This document shows, one piece after another, positions 26,565 to 36,842 of a stretch of 64,000 bases of DNA. Every line of letters starts with the position of its first letter. The first letter of the stretch is position 1. The translations under genes were made by a program, and so were the position numbers. Source of the stretch: Bathynomus jamesi. Its lineage: Eukaryota > Arthropoda > Malacostraca > Isopoda > Cirolanidae. The stretch lies in the NCBI GenBank assembly GCA_023014485.1, contig JAJOZX010009422.1, positions 1 to 64,000 on the forward strand. The letters run 5' to 3'. The notes below the pieces were generated by a model. It saw only the letters and a list, made by a program, of their open reading frames with translations, had not been told where the DNA came from and searched no databases.

Positions 26565-26799
26565 CTGCAGGTATTATATAACTATCCTCACCCGACATCT
26601 CAACTATCACGAAGATTCGATTCATCTCCTCAACACTTAAATAAACAACATTACGTTTATCAGAGTTTGCTTGTCTACAAGTCGTTTCAAGTACATAGTT
26701 CATGGCACCGGTTTTACGTCTGAACACACGCAATGACTTCATCACGTACACCTCGTATACGGCATTGAGAGTGTTGCTCAAAGGAGGCGCCATCGTTTT

Positions 26800-26997
26800 C
26801 TATTGTGAGAGTGCACAACCAGTCGGGTCAAGCTCTGAGATGACTATCCAGACGGTGCGCTGTTTGGCTCGGGGACAGGTGTAGAGGAGTGACTCATACC
26901 AAGCGTTAATGTTTCGTGTACGGATTTGTTCCAGCATGAAAGAATCATGCGAGTAGTTATACTCATTATACTGGGCAATTTCCGTTACATGGGCCAA
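26800..26997 (-). CDS. small Polinton cassette protein, 65 residues
   Basis: Open frame from ATG at 26997 to a stop at 26800, six bases before the start of the next cassette gene at 26793. The C-terminal block WIVISELDPTG matches LIVISELEPSG encoded near 45739-45771 in the complete Polinton, where the frame is broken. The conserved place between the 44974-type and 45783-type genes supports a real small gene. No domain is recognisable and function is unknown. Whether this fossil copy is expressed is doubtful. Confidence 0.55.
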   Translation of the reverse strand: MAHVTEIAQYNEYNYSHDSFMLEQIRTRNINAWYESLLYTCPRAKQRTVWIVISELDPTGCALSQ

Positions 26998-27058
26998 TAT
27001 GGGTTTTCATGTTTTATCGGAATGCACACGAGACGTTCATTTCCACAAACTAAACACA

Positions 27059-27297
27059 TTAACAATCCGGTGCACTATTTGAGAGAAACATGTACCTGTA
27101 TTTATCCTTTTTGTTTAACAGTCGATACTCGTCTCTAAATTCTCTTAAAAACTCACACAGGCCTTTAGCCACGACCTCACTGCGAACCTCGTCATGATAT
27201 ATATGAATGTAGTTGTAAAAGTAATTTAGCTTGGCCATGATGACAAGGTTTACATTCTCAGCTGTAGGGTACACGTACTCGGTATAGTACGAATTTC
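27059..27297 (-). pseudogene. truncated homologue of the 44974 Polinton gene
   Basis: The C-terminal 70-80 codons match the end of the 196-residue protein at 44974-45564, sharing YDEVRSEVV-like, EFRDEYR and MFLSNSAP blocks. Similarity ends near 27297, where the Polinton fragment is cut off. Function unknown. Confidence 0.75.
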
Positions 27298-27829
27298 ATT
27301 GATTCCTATTTAATATCAATATATTTTATATTCGTAAAATTTCAAATGAGTTGAGCAAGTCATAAATATCGTTTGATCATGAAAATATTCCTGCCCTACA
27401 GTTTCTACCCCAAGTGGCATTAGATGATGGGTTGGCAAAGAAAAAAATTGGAATAGAATTCCACATCTATGAGATAAAACCACCCTAGTCTGTGTGTGTG
27501 TGTGTGTGTATTGGGCCGGGTCGAAATATTATATTGAAAAGGTATGAGGGGTTTGAATGGAACACAGGAACCCCTCATAAATTATTTTCGCTGTTTAAAG
27601 CCTCCTACCCCTGGCACAATTTTTCACTGTTTGACCTATATTGAAGAATATTCCATTTATACGAGACTTACTCTACGTTCAGGTTTTTTGATGATATAAA
27701 TCTTTATTAACGTATAATATTTTATTTAATACTGTACAGTATTAGGAAAATTAATTAAGTACAACAATATATTCAGAAGAAAAAATTAGAGACATAATAA
27801 ATGTGCTAAAATTCAATTCACTTTTTCAT
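27298..27829. other. no recognised gene; AT-rich with a short (GT)n run
   Basis: AT-rich DNA with a (GT)n run near 27490-27510. I see no gene, transposon end or RNA gene here. Confidence 0.6.
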
Positions 27830-30057
27830 TGTTCCTTATCACATCAAAAGGGAAGAAATTTTCAATATCATTAGGAAATTTTATTTCATTTGTTTCTTAC
27901 TCATTCCATTGGGCCTTCCATTCAAACTTGGGCAATTTTCGCCTTAATTCTAATCAGTTTAAGATAAACTTTTGACGGTTGTCATATCCTATTCTTTCCT
28001 GACATGCCTTTGTTACTAGGTTCACTGCCCTTTCCACGCTTTGACTGTGGCATGGAAAAGAACTAGCTCCATTGGCTTACATCGAGCTTGTAGTAGTTCA
28101 TCGTCGCTAAAATTGTTTAGCAGCGGTGGAGAAGTAATGATCTCTTTTTGCCAATCGATCATCTGGGTGTAGTCAGTAGATTGGAAATTGAGGGCTCGAA
28201 GCAACTCAAAGTTTCTGGTACCTGAAAATCCTGTTCTTGAAAGGATGATTTTCTGAATAGCTTGCTTCCTAATTTCTAGTCTCTTGTCAGTTACCATTGA
28301 TATGAGTATATTTTCTGAGTGGGAAAGTAGGCGTTATTCTTTAATACTGGTTTTATGATTGATCTATGTTGTTCATATAAATTTCGAAGCAAGCACATTA
28401 AATGCCAAAAGGTATATGCACCATCAGTTGCATTAGGATGAGCTTTTATCCAAAACCACCCTGGAGCATAGAACTGCATAATAATCTTGACTATATTTTG
28501 AAGGTTTTTATCGGGTTTTGGCGTTGAGATATATAATCGAAGGACCCTGTTGGCTAGAATTAGCCAGCAAGCATGGTGAGGGTACCTGTGGATCGAGTGA
28601 ACAAATCTTGAGAAGTGTCTCCAGTTTGCACTACCAGACACATCTCATAGAGATATTTTTGATCACTGCTTAGCTTCTCCACAACATTTGCTGGAATTTC
28701 TTTAATGTTCCCCTTCAAGCGAGAATATTTGACTTCCTCCAATTTTGTTAAATCTGTTTTCAGTTTATTCCCATTTGAAACCACAAAAGTATTTGGACCT
28801 GTTAATTTACCATCAATGGCTTTGTAGACGTGCATAAAAAGCAGCTCATTCAAATGCAAGAGGCACACCAACCACTGCACTGGTCTGTTAAGATGAATTT
28901 TAACCAGTTTTATGGCTCCACCAATTTTTCCTGTATTTACAGGAGTACCATCACACAGTAAAGCTTTGATAGTATCTGTGCTGTTCGAGTCTGTAATAAT
29001 AGTTATCAACTCTTCTGCTACGCAGCGAGCAGTTCCATTATCTGGTGTGACATGGTCTGCATAGATGCTTCCAGTTTCTTTCACAAAACATAGTGTTCTT
29101 CTTTTATCTTTCCACTTTTAGTTAATGTGTTATCTTTCCTTCCATTAAATCCAAGACACTCCATCTTCAGATTTTCGGATTTAGACCCCTAAAAGTATTT
29201 GTTTCACCCATGCGATTTCTTTCTCTTTCTAATTTCTTTCTGTCAAGCATGTTGGTGTGGTTAAGGATCCCTATATCTTTTAAAGCTGCCTTGACTATTG
29301 CAGCTGCGGGTCTACAACTTACTCGATAACGATCTGCTCTTAATGCTAGGTTTTTATAGGAGTGCCCGTTCTGAATATTCTTAGTCAATTCTAAATCGGC
29401 CTCATAATCTACATCCTGACTCTCTGAATTTACATCCATGTCTTCTTCGGAATTTTCTATAAATTCCGATGGTAAAACATTGGTGGCTTCAGTCATTTCT
29501 TCTTGTGCTTTTAATTGACGGTATTGTGCTTCTTGGGCTCTTGCTAAAGATCTCTTCTTTGTTGAAGTAGCTATGCGATTAATTGGTCCTAACTGATTTT
29601 TTCTTTGTTTTTGACCCACAAAAGACTCCCATTCTGCCATTGGTATTTTATCCTTACACCTGCAAGATTTCCTATCAATTCCCTTATCATAGCATTCACA
29701 AGAAGATATATCAAACATTTCATCATACTGAGCTACTTTTAAGGCAAAACTTTCATTTCTCCGATGTAACGGCACCTTGTTCAACTTTGAGGCTTCTTCT
29801 ATTAGTCGACTGACTTTAAAAAAGATATCTTTGGTGTTAATCGTAGGAAAAGAAAATTTCATCAAAAGGTCTTCAATATCTTTTACAACAACCCTGTAAC
29901 AATCATTAGCAGTTGCTGATCCTTTTGATTTAGCTTCTTCACGACGGCGCACAAAAAGGCAGTGTCTCACAACGTCTGCTTTTGAAGGAGTCATGGCTGC
30001 TGGGAATTCCGTAGGATTTTCAAAGGCTGCATTTGAGGACTTGCTTCTAGTAGTCAT
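27830..30057 (-). pseudogene. broken gene of an unnamed arthropod repeat family (family A)
   Basis: One gene-like region on the minus strand read through at least five frames: 30057-29167 (296 codons from an ATG), then 29084-28560, 28641-28291, 28297-28022 and a tail to about 27990. The N-terminal part is charged with a Cys-rich stretch (SCECYDKG then CRCKDK). Later parts contain LCDGTPVNTG, WLVCLLHLNELL and QKYLYEMC, which I associate with uncharacterised proteins found in many copies in arthropod annotations. I cannot name a function; a transposon-encoded or transposon-captured gene is likely. The tail pieces overlap in different frames, showing frameshifts near 28600, 28295 and 28050. A stop and gap separate the first two parts near 29110-29166. 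Confidence 0.6.
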
Positions 30058-30240
30058 AGTTTATATTCAAAAGCAAAATAAAATTATATGTAATTTATAA
30101 TTTATGATAATTCAAATTATAGTTAAAGTAAATGCAAATTATTTCTATTTATCTGAAAAATTATTTCTATTTATCTGAAATATAAAAATATCAAGCATTA
30201 AACAAACAACTTATCATATAACATATAACAACATTAAACA
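30058..30240. other. AT-rich spacer, nothing recognised
   Basis: Short AT-rich stretch containing a repeated ATTATTTCTATTTATCTGAA motif (near 30137 and 30161). No gene is visible. Confidence 0.6.
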
Positions 30241-30503
30241 TATCCAAATATGAAGGTAAAAAAGGGAGGAGGGGCATGTGATAGGGATAGTCGGGTAGCA
30301 TATGCTTGATTTTTTAATATTTTGTTAAAGTGATAAAAAAACCCTTCTCACATAGTGTACTTTTTAAGAAATAGCATTTTTTCCCATTTAAATATATGCA
30401 AATATGAGGGTAAAAAAGGGAAGGGGGTATATGCTAGGGGTAGGAGAGGTAGCACATGCTTGATATTTTAATATTTTGTTAAGATGATAAAACGAAACTT
30501 CTC
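30241..30503. repeat. two-copy diverged tandem repeat
   Basis: Two diverged copies (about 30247-30360 and 30399-30503) share AAATATGA.GGTAAAAAAGGGA at their start, GCTTGAT.TTTTAATATTTTG in the middle and CTTCTCACATA at the end. The second copy runs directly into a DD41D inverted repeat that lacks its outer 11 bp, so the transposon end was lost at this junction. Confidence 0.7.
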
Positions 30504-30556
30504 ACATAAGTCCGGCATCATAGGAAAAATAATAAAAAAAGGCAAAACAAAAGCTT

Positions 30557-30812
30557 TTATTTACAGAACGTGCTCAATATGTATTGTTCCGTAGCCCATT
30601 CACAAAATTCCATCCGCCGGTCGGAATCATCTTCGCTTAATTTCTGTAGGATCTGAAGTTTATATGGATGCCATTTGTGAGCCTGAAGAATGCGATGGAT
30701 GCTACTTTTCGATACTCCTCTCTCGGTGGACAATCGCCGAAGAGACTTATTGGGACTTCTGTTAAAATGAGCTAGGATAGCAGTCGCTGTATCATCGTCA
30801 GTGGACCTCCTT
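30557..30812 (-). pseudogene. DD41D transposase, second HTH region, internally deleted
   Basis: On the minus strand, reading from the Polinton edge at 30812, the frame encodes DDDTATAILAHFN, then SLRRLSTERGVSKSSIHRIL, a helix-turn-helix of the Tc1/mariner paired-like domain, then DRRMEFCEWA. It then jumps to the last bases of the transposase gene in another frame and stops, so the catalytic domain is deleted. The first HTH part of the same protein is on the other side of the Polinton (47895-48091), and the frame is continuous if the Polinton and one 6-bp duplication are removed. Confidence 0.85.
30807..30812. repeat. 6-bp target duplication of the Polinton, left copy
   Basis: CTCCTT directly before the Polinton end; the identical hexamer follows the other end at 47895-47900. 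Six bases is the duplication size made by Polinton integrases. Confidence 0.92.
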
Positions 30813-31151
30813 AGTAGTATAGCCGAAAAAGGTGTGAGTGCAAGAATGTTGGAGGTTATTATGTAATGTTGCAAAGGGGGGGTGGGGGTTGTTGCAAAGG
30901 GGGGAGGGGTGGGGGGGTTGGGGAAAAAAAAAAAAAAAAAAAAAGAGTACTGGCCTTTGTTGCCAACCTAGGTTGCAAGGGTCATGCACCAACCTAGGTT
31001 GCAAGGGGCATGCAACTTGGAGGCCTCCCCCAAGCTATTCCCCCCAAAGGGCCAGAGAGAAAGGAGGAGAGGTGTTCACCTGGCAGGAGCCAAGTGCACA
31101 TTAAGACTTCAGCCGAGTAGGCGTTGTTTTATAGGCTCCTAATCAGCCAGA
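30813..31151 (+). repeat. Polinton left inverted terminal repeat
   Basis: It matches the reverse complement of 47586-47894. The outer 65 bp and the inner part (from about 31040, including CACCTGGCAGGAGCCAAGTG and GTTTTATAGGCTCCTAATC) align almost perfectly. The middle differs in length because of a G-rich tract and a poly-A run. It begins with AG, as Polinton ends usually do. Confidence 0.93.
30875..30943 (+). repeat. G-rich tract followed by poly-A in left terminal repeat
   Basis: Runs of four to seven G separated by one to three other bases (30875-30923) followed by about 20 A. The spacing fits intramolecular G-quadruplex formation. The right terminal repeat has the complementary C-rich tract at 47721-47830 with more repeat units. 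Confidence 0.85.
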
Positions 31152-31205
31152 ATCAGCCAGTTGGCTGAATCAGCCAGTTGACTGAGCCAAGGGGGGAGTG
31201 GCACA

Positions 31206-31392
31206 CCTGAAGGAGAGAGAGAGAGACGCCTGTAGGAGAGAGAGAGAGAGAGACGCCTGTAGGAGAGAGAGAGAGAGACGCCTGTAGGAGAGAGAGACGC
31301 CTGTAGGAGAGAGAGAGAGAGACGCCTGTAGGAGAGAGAGACGCCTAGGAGAGAGAGAGAGAGAGACACCTGAAGGAGAGAGAGAGGAGTTC
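31206..31392. repeat. GA-rich minisatellite
   Basis: About seven tandem units of the form CCTGTAGGAGAGAGAGAGAG with variable GA number. It lies just inside the left terminal repeat and separates two diverged copies of the inner terminal-repeat module. The frames in it are repeat artefacts. Confidence 0.9.
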
Positions 31393-31700
31393 TCCCCAAG
31401 TTATTTTCGTTTTCCTAACCTAAGAGGCCACTAAGGAGTTTTACCAAAGGGCCTGAAAGAGAAGGACCAGAGGTCCTTCCTCGGCTGGGAGCCGAGGTGG
31501 AATGAGTCTTTCATCAACTTCGCGGTCTTTTATAAGCCTCTATTCTGGCTGAATTGCCAGATAGCGCGATGTGTTCAGTTGTCAGATCGCTCCATGTATG
31601 CAGATGCAGAGTTGCTACATCAAGCCATGTAATCGGGTGCTGATGTGCCAGATTGCACCATCAAATAGCGCCATGTATTCCAGAAATATTAATCGTCCAT
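31393..31700 (+). repeat. diverged second copy of the inner terminal-repeat module
   Basis: 31400-31560 repeats the order of motifs of 31030-31150: CCCCAAG, AAAGGGCC, GAGAAGGA, GGGAGCC.AG and TTTTATA.GC, at clearly lower identity. The following 130 bp carry short repeats around TGCCAGAT and TGTCAGAT that resemble the 75-bp repeats near the right end (47340-47585). The left arm has thus been expanded by internal duplication. Confidence 0.55.
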
Positions 31701-32067
31701 TGTGTAACACAATATGACGATAGTTATTCCAATTAAATTCTGTTTAAATACACCTTTATTAATTGCATACCTTTCCAGTTTTTTTTTTGCAATGATCGGT
31801 TGCTAGATATATATTATTATATATATATATATATATATACATTCTTTTCTTATGTTAGGTAAATATATATATATATATATATATTATTTATTTTATAACA
31901 TTTAATTTTAGTTTAGAAGCAAATTTAACATTAACTTCATTGAACTTAAAGAAACAAATAACATAGTTTACCTTCGAAAACGTCATAATAGAAAATAATT
32001 AATTTTATGGTTAACTAGTTTATTTCGTTTACTATAATTATATATACAGTTTTTTAAGCAGCTTATG

Positions 32068-32102
<35 letters not shown>
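31701..32102. other. AT-rich left arm with (TA)n tracts
   Basis: No gene is recognisable. (TA)n tracts lie near 31806-31840, 31863-31884 and 32071-32112. Confidence 0.7.
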
Positions 32103-32113
<11 letters not shown>

Positions 32114-32180
32114 GAACTCTTTCAGCTAAAGAAGCCTTATGTATAGAATTGGTTGTGTAATAGCTGATATTAAACTCTTT
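32103..32180 (+). repeat. stray duplicate of an integrase segment
   Basis: About 70 bp match the plus strand at 38259-38335 with very few differences (shared TTTCAGCTAAAGAAGCCTTA). That segment codes, on the minus strand, for the region around the third catalytic residue of the integrase. A gene fragment copied into the left arm, flanked by (TA)n and (GT)n tracts. Confidence 0.8.
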
Positions 32181-32888
<708 letters not shown>

Positions 32889-33034
32889 CGAGTTTACAAT
32901 TACATCATTATTGCTCTGCATTACGCAGTATATGCGGCTTAATAATATTTCACCGCTTAAAGTATAGGGTAACCTGTACTCGATATGAAGGGCTTTCATA
33001 TCGTTCAGTACTATTTTTGTTCCCACTTTACAAA
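32889..33034 (-). repeat. inverted duplicate of part of the 46484 gene
   Basis: About 145 bp match 46651-46792 in opposite orientation with only a handful of substitutions. It covers the C-terminal coding part of the right-end 46484 gene. Similarity stops sharply at both edges, so it is a copied gene piece, possibly by gene conversion between the arms, and not the element's terminus. Confidence 0.85.
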
Positions 33035-33438
33035 AATGAAACACCAAATAATTGTCCCCTAGCGCAATTGGAAAGGTTTTCACCCCACCTTAGACCCACA
33101 GTTTAACGTTGAAACCGAATGTTCTTTTAAAATATAAATCCTCTCGATTACATTAGTGACTAATGATGCGGGAAAATCTGAGTAAATATTTTCTCGAAAA
33201 CTATGGGTGATAGAAAATTCTGAAACCATATTTGGAATCAGTATCAAAAGTTCTATACGAATCACCAAATAATTTTCAAAGGAGAATACGAGCATTAAAT
33301 CTATTGGTGAAAATATATATGTTTACTCGTCAGGTCCCGTTATAGCGGATTGGTACACGTCATAGCTCCACCCAGCTACATCGGCAGCCAATCACTACGA
33401 ACATCTGGTCTTTTGGGGCGGAGCTTGGCGATTGTGCA
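33035..33438. other. left-arm non-coding region upstream of the spliced gene
   Basis: No recognised protein. It contains a repeated ATCACCAAATAATT-like motif near 33045 and 33261 and leads into a promoter-like stretch rich in GGGGCGGAGC-type sequence near 33415. Confidence 0.5.
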
Positions 33439-33446
33439 TATAAAAG
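33439..33446 (+). promoter_or_regulatory. TATA box of the left-end spliced gene
   Basis: TATAAAAG lies 66 bp before the ATG at 33512, after a GC-box-like GGGGCGGAGC near 33415. The spacing fits a polymerase II start around 33470. It is the only TATA-plus-GC promoter-like context seen at the left end of the Polinton plus-strand genes. Confidence 0.6.
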
Positions 33447-33503
33447 GGGATATTTTCAGTTTGGAGTAACAGTAGCTATTTTCGCGTCAGTGAATAATCA
33501 TTC

Positions 33504-34465
33504 CCTCCACCATGGACCTGTACGTCTCCCCAGACTTGTATGAAGAGAGTGATACTGCAGCATTAACGACAATTAGCCTTTTTAATGCGGTTGACCGTGA
33601 TGAATTATTTACAACGCAAACCGTAGAAGACATGTGCAGTGACGCTCCTTACAATCCGACGCAAGGGACTACCATAGAAATGTAAGTGTCTATAATTAGA
33701 ATTTATATATGGATGGGGTGTAGTATCTCGTCAAATAGATAATCGCCAAAAATGTCAATCAATGTTATTTTGTTACCCCATTATGCTAAAATCGAAATTT
33801 TATGGCATTCATTCCTCGAACCAAAGATATCTTCACATAATGGGGATCTGTCTGTATACTCTGTATATGTTTTAAAAGCATTATTCCTTTAAGGTCCGAT
33901 GAGGATTTGACACGTGTTATACAATCTTTTGAAGAATCTCGGAATACGGGGGATATACTGAACAGTCAACAATGTCACACATCCTCCACCATGGACCTGT
34001 ACGTCTCCCCGGAATTGTATGAAGAACGTGATACTGCAGCATTAACCGCAATTAGTCTTTTCAATGCGATTGATCGTGGCGAATTATTTTCAACGCAAAC
34101 CGTAGAAGATATTTGCAGTGACGCTCCTTACAACCCGACGCAAGGGACTACCATAGAAATGTAAGTGTCTATAATTAGAATTTTATATATATATGGAGAG
34201 TTGTAGTATCTCGTCAAATAGATACTCGCCAAAAATGTCAATCAGTGTTATTTGGTTATCCCCATTATGCTAAAATCGAAATTTTTATGGCGTTCACTCC
34301 TCGAACCAAAGATATCTTCACATAATGGGGATCTGTCTGTATACTCTGTATATGTTTTAAAAGCATTATTCCTTTAAGGTCCGATGAGGATTTGACACGT
34401 GTTATACAATCTTTTGAAGAATCTCGGAATAGGGAGGATATACTGATCAGTCAACAATGTCACAC
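33504..34465 (+). repeat. 479-bp tandem duplication of exon, intron and exon start
   Basis: Two copies (33504-33982 and 33983-34465) are about 95 percent alike by eye and include coding sequence, the donor GTAAGT, the intron, the acceptor TTCCTTTAAG and the next exon start. The start codons at 33512 and 33991 are 479 bp apart. The duplication keeps frame, because the exon of the first copy reads straight into the second coding copy. Confidence 0.9.
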
Positions 34466-34474
34466 CGAAATAAT

Positions 34475-34599
34475 GTAAGTGTTTTTCGATCTTTTTGGGA
34501 TAAGAAGACACAATATATTTTCATAAATTTATTAAATGAAAGAAATCAGTACAATAAACAGCTACAGAATATATCGTTACAAATATACGAACAAAAACA
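34475..34599. other. intron start and convergent gene ends
   Basis: Starts with the third GTAAGT donor at 34475 and runs to the stop of the protease gene on the other strand at 34600. Confidence 0.5.
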
Positions 34600-35082
34600 T
34601 TATAATATACAACGAGTACGTACAATTGGAAAACGGTTTTTTATCTGTCTGCATACCATTTCATCGTTTCGGCGAGTGTGACACGGGTCAAATAAATTTA
34701 AAAAATTTATAAATTCTTTATCATTTGACATATGCATGAGAAATGAGACGCAGTACATTCCGCAAACATTAGTAAAATATCCTTGCATGCGAAATGGGGT
34801 CCACACAACTTCGGGAATATGTAACTGAGCGAGAAATTTTACAATAATAGGATCACTCCAGGGTTGAGTACCGAGTGAATCAAAATAGTACAGGCGCTGT
34901 CTATTTTTAAAATAGACAGCGATCCAGTGAATCCCTTCATTACCGATGATGTCTGTGTTCACAATAAGACTACCGCATTCTCGCGTACTTGGCAAACTCA
35001 ATGTTTCATTCTTCGCAAACACGCCGATAAATTTGGAACGTGTGACTCGCTCCATTACTTTCTGAAGTGTATTAGCATCCAT
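34600..35082 (-). CDS. PRO: adenain-like cysteine protease
   Basis: An intact 160-residue frame with the fold signature of the adenovirus maturation protease family (Ulp1-like C5 peptidases) used by Polintons to process capsid proteins. The catalytic His is residue 52 (GIHWIAVYF), the acidic residue is Asp68 (YYFDSLG), the oxyanion Gln is residue 100 and the nucleophile is Cys107 (NVCGMYC). The length is below the roughly 200 of adenains but fits many Polinton proteases. The start ATG at 35082 lies one base after the stop of the major capsid gene, and the gene is last in the minus-strand cluster. This is the only core Polinton gene here that is wholly open. Confidence 0.9.
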   Translation of the reverse strand: MDANTLQKVMERVTRSKFIGVFAKNETLSLPSTRECGSLIVNTDIIGNEGIHWIAVYFKNRQRLYYFDSLGTQPWSDPIIVKFLAQLHIPEVVWTPFRMQGYFTNVCGMYCVSFLMHMSNDKEFINFLNLFDPCHTRRNDEMVCRQIKNRFPIVRTRCIL

Positions 35083-35083
35083 T

Positions 35084-36384
35084 TTAAAAGTCAGTGATAA
35101 CGCTTCTAAATCTATCTACTTCTATTAGGGCTTGCGATTCGAGATATACTAGTACACTAATAGGAGCGTCTATAGGCTTGGCGAATTCCAGCCGCACTGA
35201 GATGTTTCCGCTCTGCTGTGGTGTTAAATGGGTATTTACGCTAGCAGATAAGTCAGGTGTAATGTCAAACGGGTAAAGGTTAAATTGATCAATGAATTCT
35301 TCCTGCGTTACCCCATTACCAAGCTCATCACAATCACCTGCAATATGGGTCAGATTACTATAGGCTCTGGCACAAAGCGGTAACACAGCGTCTGATGAAT
35401 AGTCCGTACCCATTGTTCCACCCAAAGCAGTGCCATTAACGTATAGAGTTATATTTTTAAGTCCGAAATTCTCGAATTTAAAGGCACTCTTTTATATTTT
35501 CCATTCACCGAAGCGTGGTCCTGCATGCCGATTAATATCCTTTTAGGAAGATTTCCCAGGGCAATGTTTTCTATCTGCTTCGATGCCAACCCTGCAGGAA
35601 CCGTATATAGTTTGATCTGCACTCTGTTAATAGGATATTTCACTGTAGCGTTTAGTAAATTTTTCTCAATTTCTAGTTGTTTTGGTGAACTTAATTTCAC
35701 TCGCCGTACGCGGAGGTATGTGTCCATAATGTGAACCACAACGGACTTTGCACCCTCTTCTTGATTCACATCCAGATTTAAGCAGATCTCAGGACTCGTG
35801 CGGGTGAGCTTTATTTTCATATCCACCCCGTTCACAAGCAACTTCTCCTGGAAAGTGAAATCTGTGTGCAACCGTCCAAAACACTCGTATATTTTCTTTT
35901 TAGAATTTTTAAATTTGTCCTTTATACTATTTTCATCTTTAGTTTGATAATATCCCTCCGCACTTAAAAAGGTAGCCTTCGCTTCTTTGGAAAAGTTGAG
36001 GACATTTTCCAAATAGGCTCGTAGATGATAGTACCCCGTGCCTGCCGATATGTTGGTCTGATTTAAATATACGTCACACTGGTTGAATATGGCGTGCAGA
36101 AAGTTTGTTTCAGGGTATACAGCATATTTGTCATCGCAGACCGTTCCATCAGAATGGGCTATACGTAGCTTAGCGTACATGTGCACACAGCTTGGATCAA
36201 AAAAGTAAGGACCTGAGCTGGGTATCACGAATTCTATAGGTGCACTCGGGGAACTAATTGTGTTTAAAGGGTTAATTGTAATAAAGTCACTGTGCTCAAT
36301 AGAAACTTGGGTTGGCGGGAGCTCAAAAAAGGACAGCTCCGATTTACAGCATTGTGAACTACATGGGTGGATGAAGCGTGCCAT
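35084..36384 (-). pseudogene. MCP: major capsid protein (double jelly-roll type), one frameshift
   Basis: About 434 codons from the ATG at 36384. The N-terminal CCKSELSFFELPPTQVSIE and the C-terminal EFAKP and LVYLESQALIEVD blocks match the widespread Polinton protein annotated as F54H12.2-like, identified in the literature as the double jelly-roll major capsid protein. The frame changes once, at about 35478-35484 in a T/A-rich stretch; all else is open. An in-frame ATG lies 17 codons upstream (36435), but the chosen start fits the family and leaves a 78-bp gap after the upstream gene. It would form the hexon-like capsid shell. A single indel could be a real mutation or a sequencing error. 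Confidence 0.88.
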
Positions 36385-36462
36385 GGCGAAATAGTGACTC
36401 CTCTCTCGACAAGTGGTAAACAAACTATGATTCATGAGATCAATATCCTTAGCTTATATCAG

Positions 36463-36842
36463 TCAAAAAAGTGGTCAACCATAGGTTTCATTCGCTTACA
36501 GCATTTCTTTTTTGATAGCCTTTTACGTTTAATACCACGTGACCCCTTCTTCTTCCGGGGAGCCCTCTTCTTCTTCCCGCCACCACGCATTTTTCTCTTT
36601 GCATCTTTGATGATTTCGTTCCGTGTACGCTTTAAATGTTTTTTAGAGCTTCTTTAGGTTTAGCCCGGCCAATATGTCTTCTGCAGTGTTAAGGCCTGAT
36701 TGTAGAGCTTTCCTTCCAAGGTATCTGGCACCCCTCTTCAGCAAAGGAACAGCCGTACGTAGTATGGATGAAAAATGGATCCAAGTCCACTACCGCGCTG
36801 GTATCGCATCCCTCGATAGACGGTGAAAGGCTTTCTATCCAT
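36463..36842 (-). pseudogene. small basic minor protein (between capsid genes)
   Basis: From the ATG at 36842 the first frame gives FTVYRGMRYQRGSG, then after a frameshift LLKRGARYLGRKALQSGLN, then after another a very basic tail (GGGKKKRAPRKKKGSRG) ending near 36463. This order matches the small basic protein found beside the capsid genes in insect Polintons. By position and charge it may be a membrane-lytic or core protein like adenovirus VI or X, which is inference. Its start overlaps the stop of the minor capsid gene (TAATG). Two or more frameshifts break this copy. Confidence 0.7.

Larger units (their letters stand above)
24960..26793 (-). pseudogene. homologue of the 45783 Polinton gene, split by a hAT insertion
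   Basis: The 5-prime part is 26557-26793 (start ATG at 26793) and the 3-prime part is 24960-25447, separated by the hAT element at 25448-26556. It matches the plus-strand gene at 45783, including a shared SLRVFRR block near the N-terminus and EEMNRIFVIVE further on. A further frame break lies near 25240. The 3-prime end here is intact enough to show that the true protein continues past the premature stop of the 45783 copy. Function unknown. Confidence 0.75.
24575..27297 (-). mobile_element. decayed fragment of a second Polinton (right-end cassette), reversed
   Basis: On the minus strand this region matches, gene by gene, the right-end cassette of the complete Polinton (about 45340-46828 plus strand). 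The order is the same: truncated homologue of the 44974 gene, a small ORF, the 45783 gene and the 46484 gene. Protein similarity is clear but well below identity, so it is an older or different copy. A hAT element (25448-26556) is inserted in the third gene. No terminal repeat is seen at either edge. Confidence 0.85.
30504..30812 (-). mobile_element. DD41D mariner-like transposon, 3-prime half (Polinton host)
   Basis: The left part of a DD41D element split by the Polinton. The inner part of the terminal repeat, CATAAGTCCGGCATCATAGG, is at 30504-30523; the outer 11 bp are missing. It shares its 3-prime untranslated region with the element at 23687-24466. The other half is at 47895-48221. Together, without the Polinton, the copy is about 630 bp and was already an internally deleted element. 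Confidence 0.9.

Noticed and set aside
31139..31399. Leu/Ser-rich minus-strand frame
   Set aside because: Low-complexity product of the GA minisatellite.
36367..36657. A 96-codon plus-strand frame rich in Phe
   Set aside because: It is the complement of the Lys/Arg-rich tail of the basic Polinton protein.
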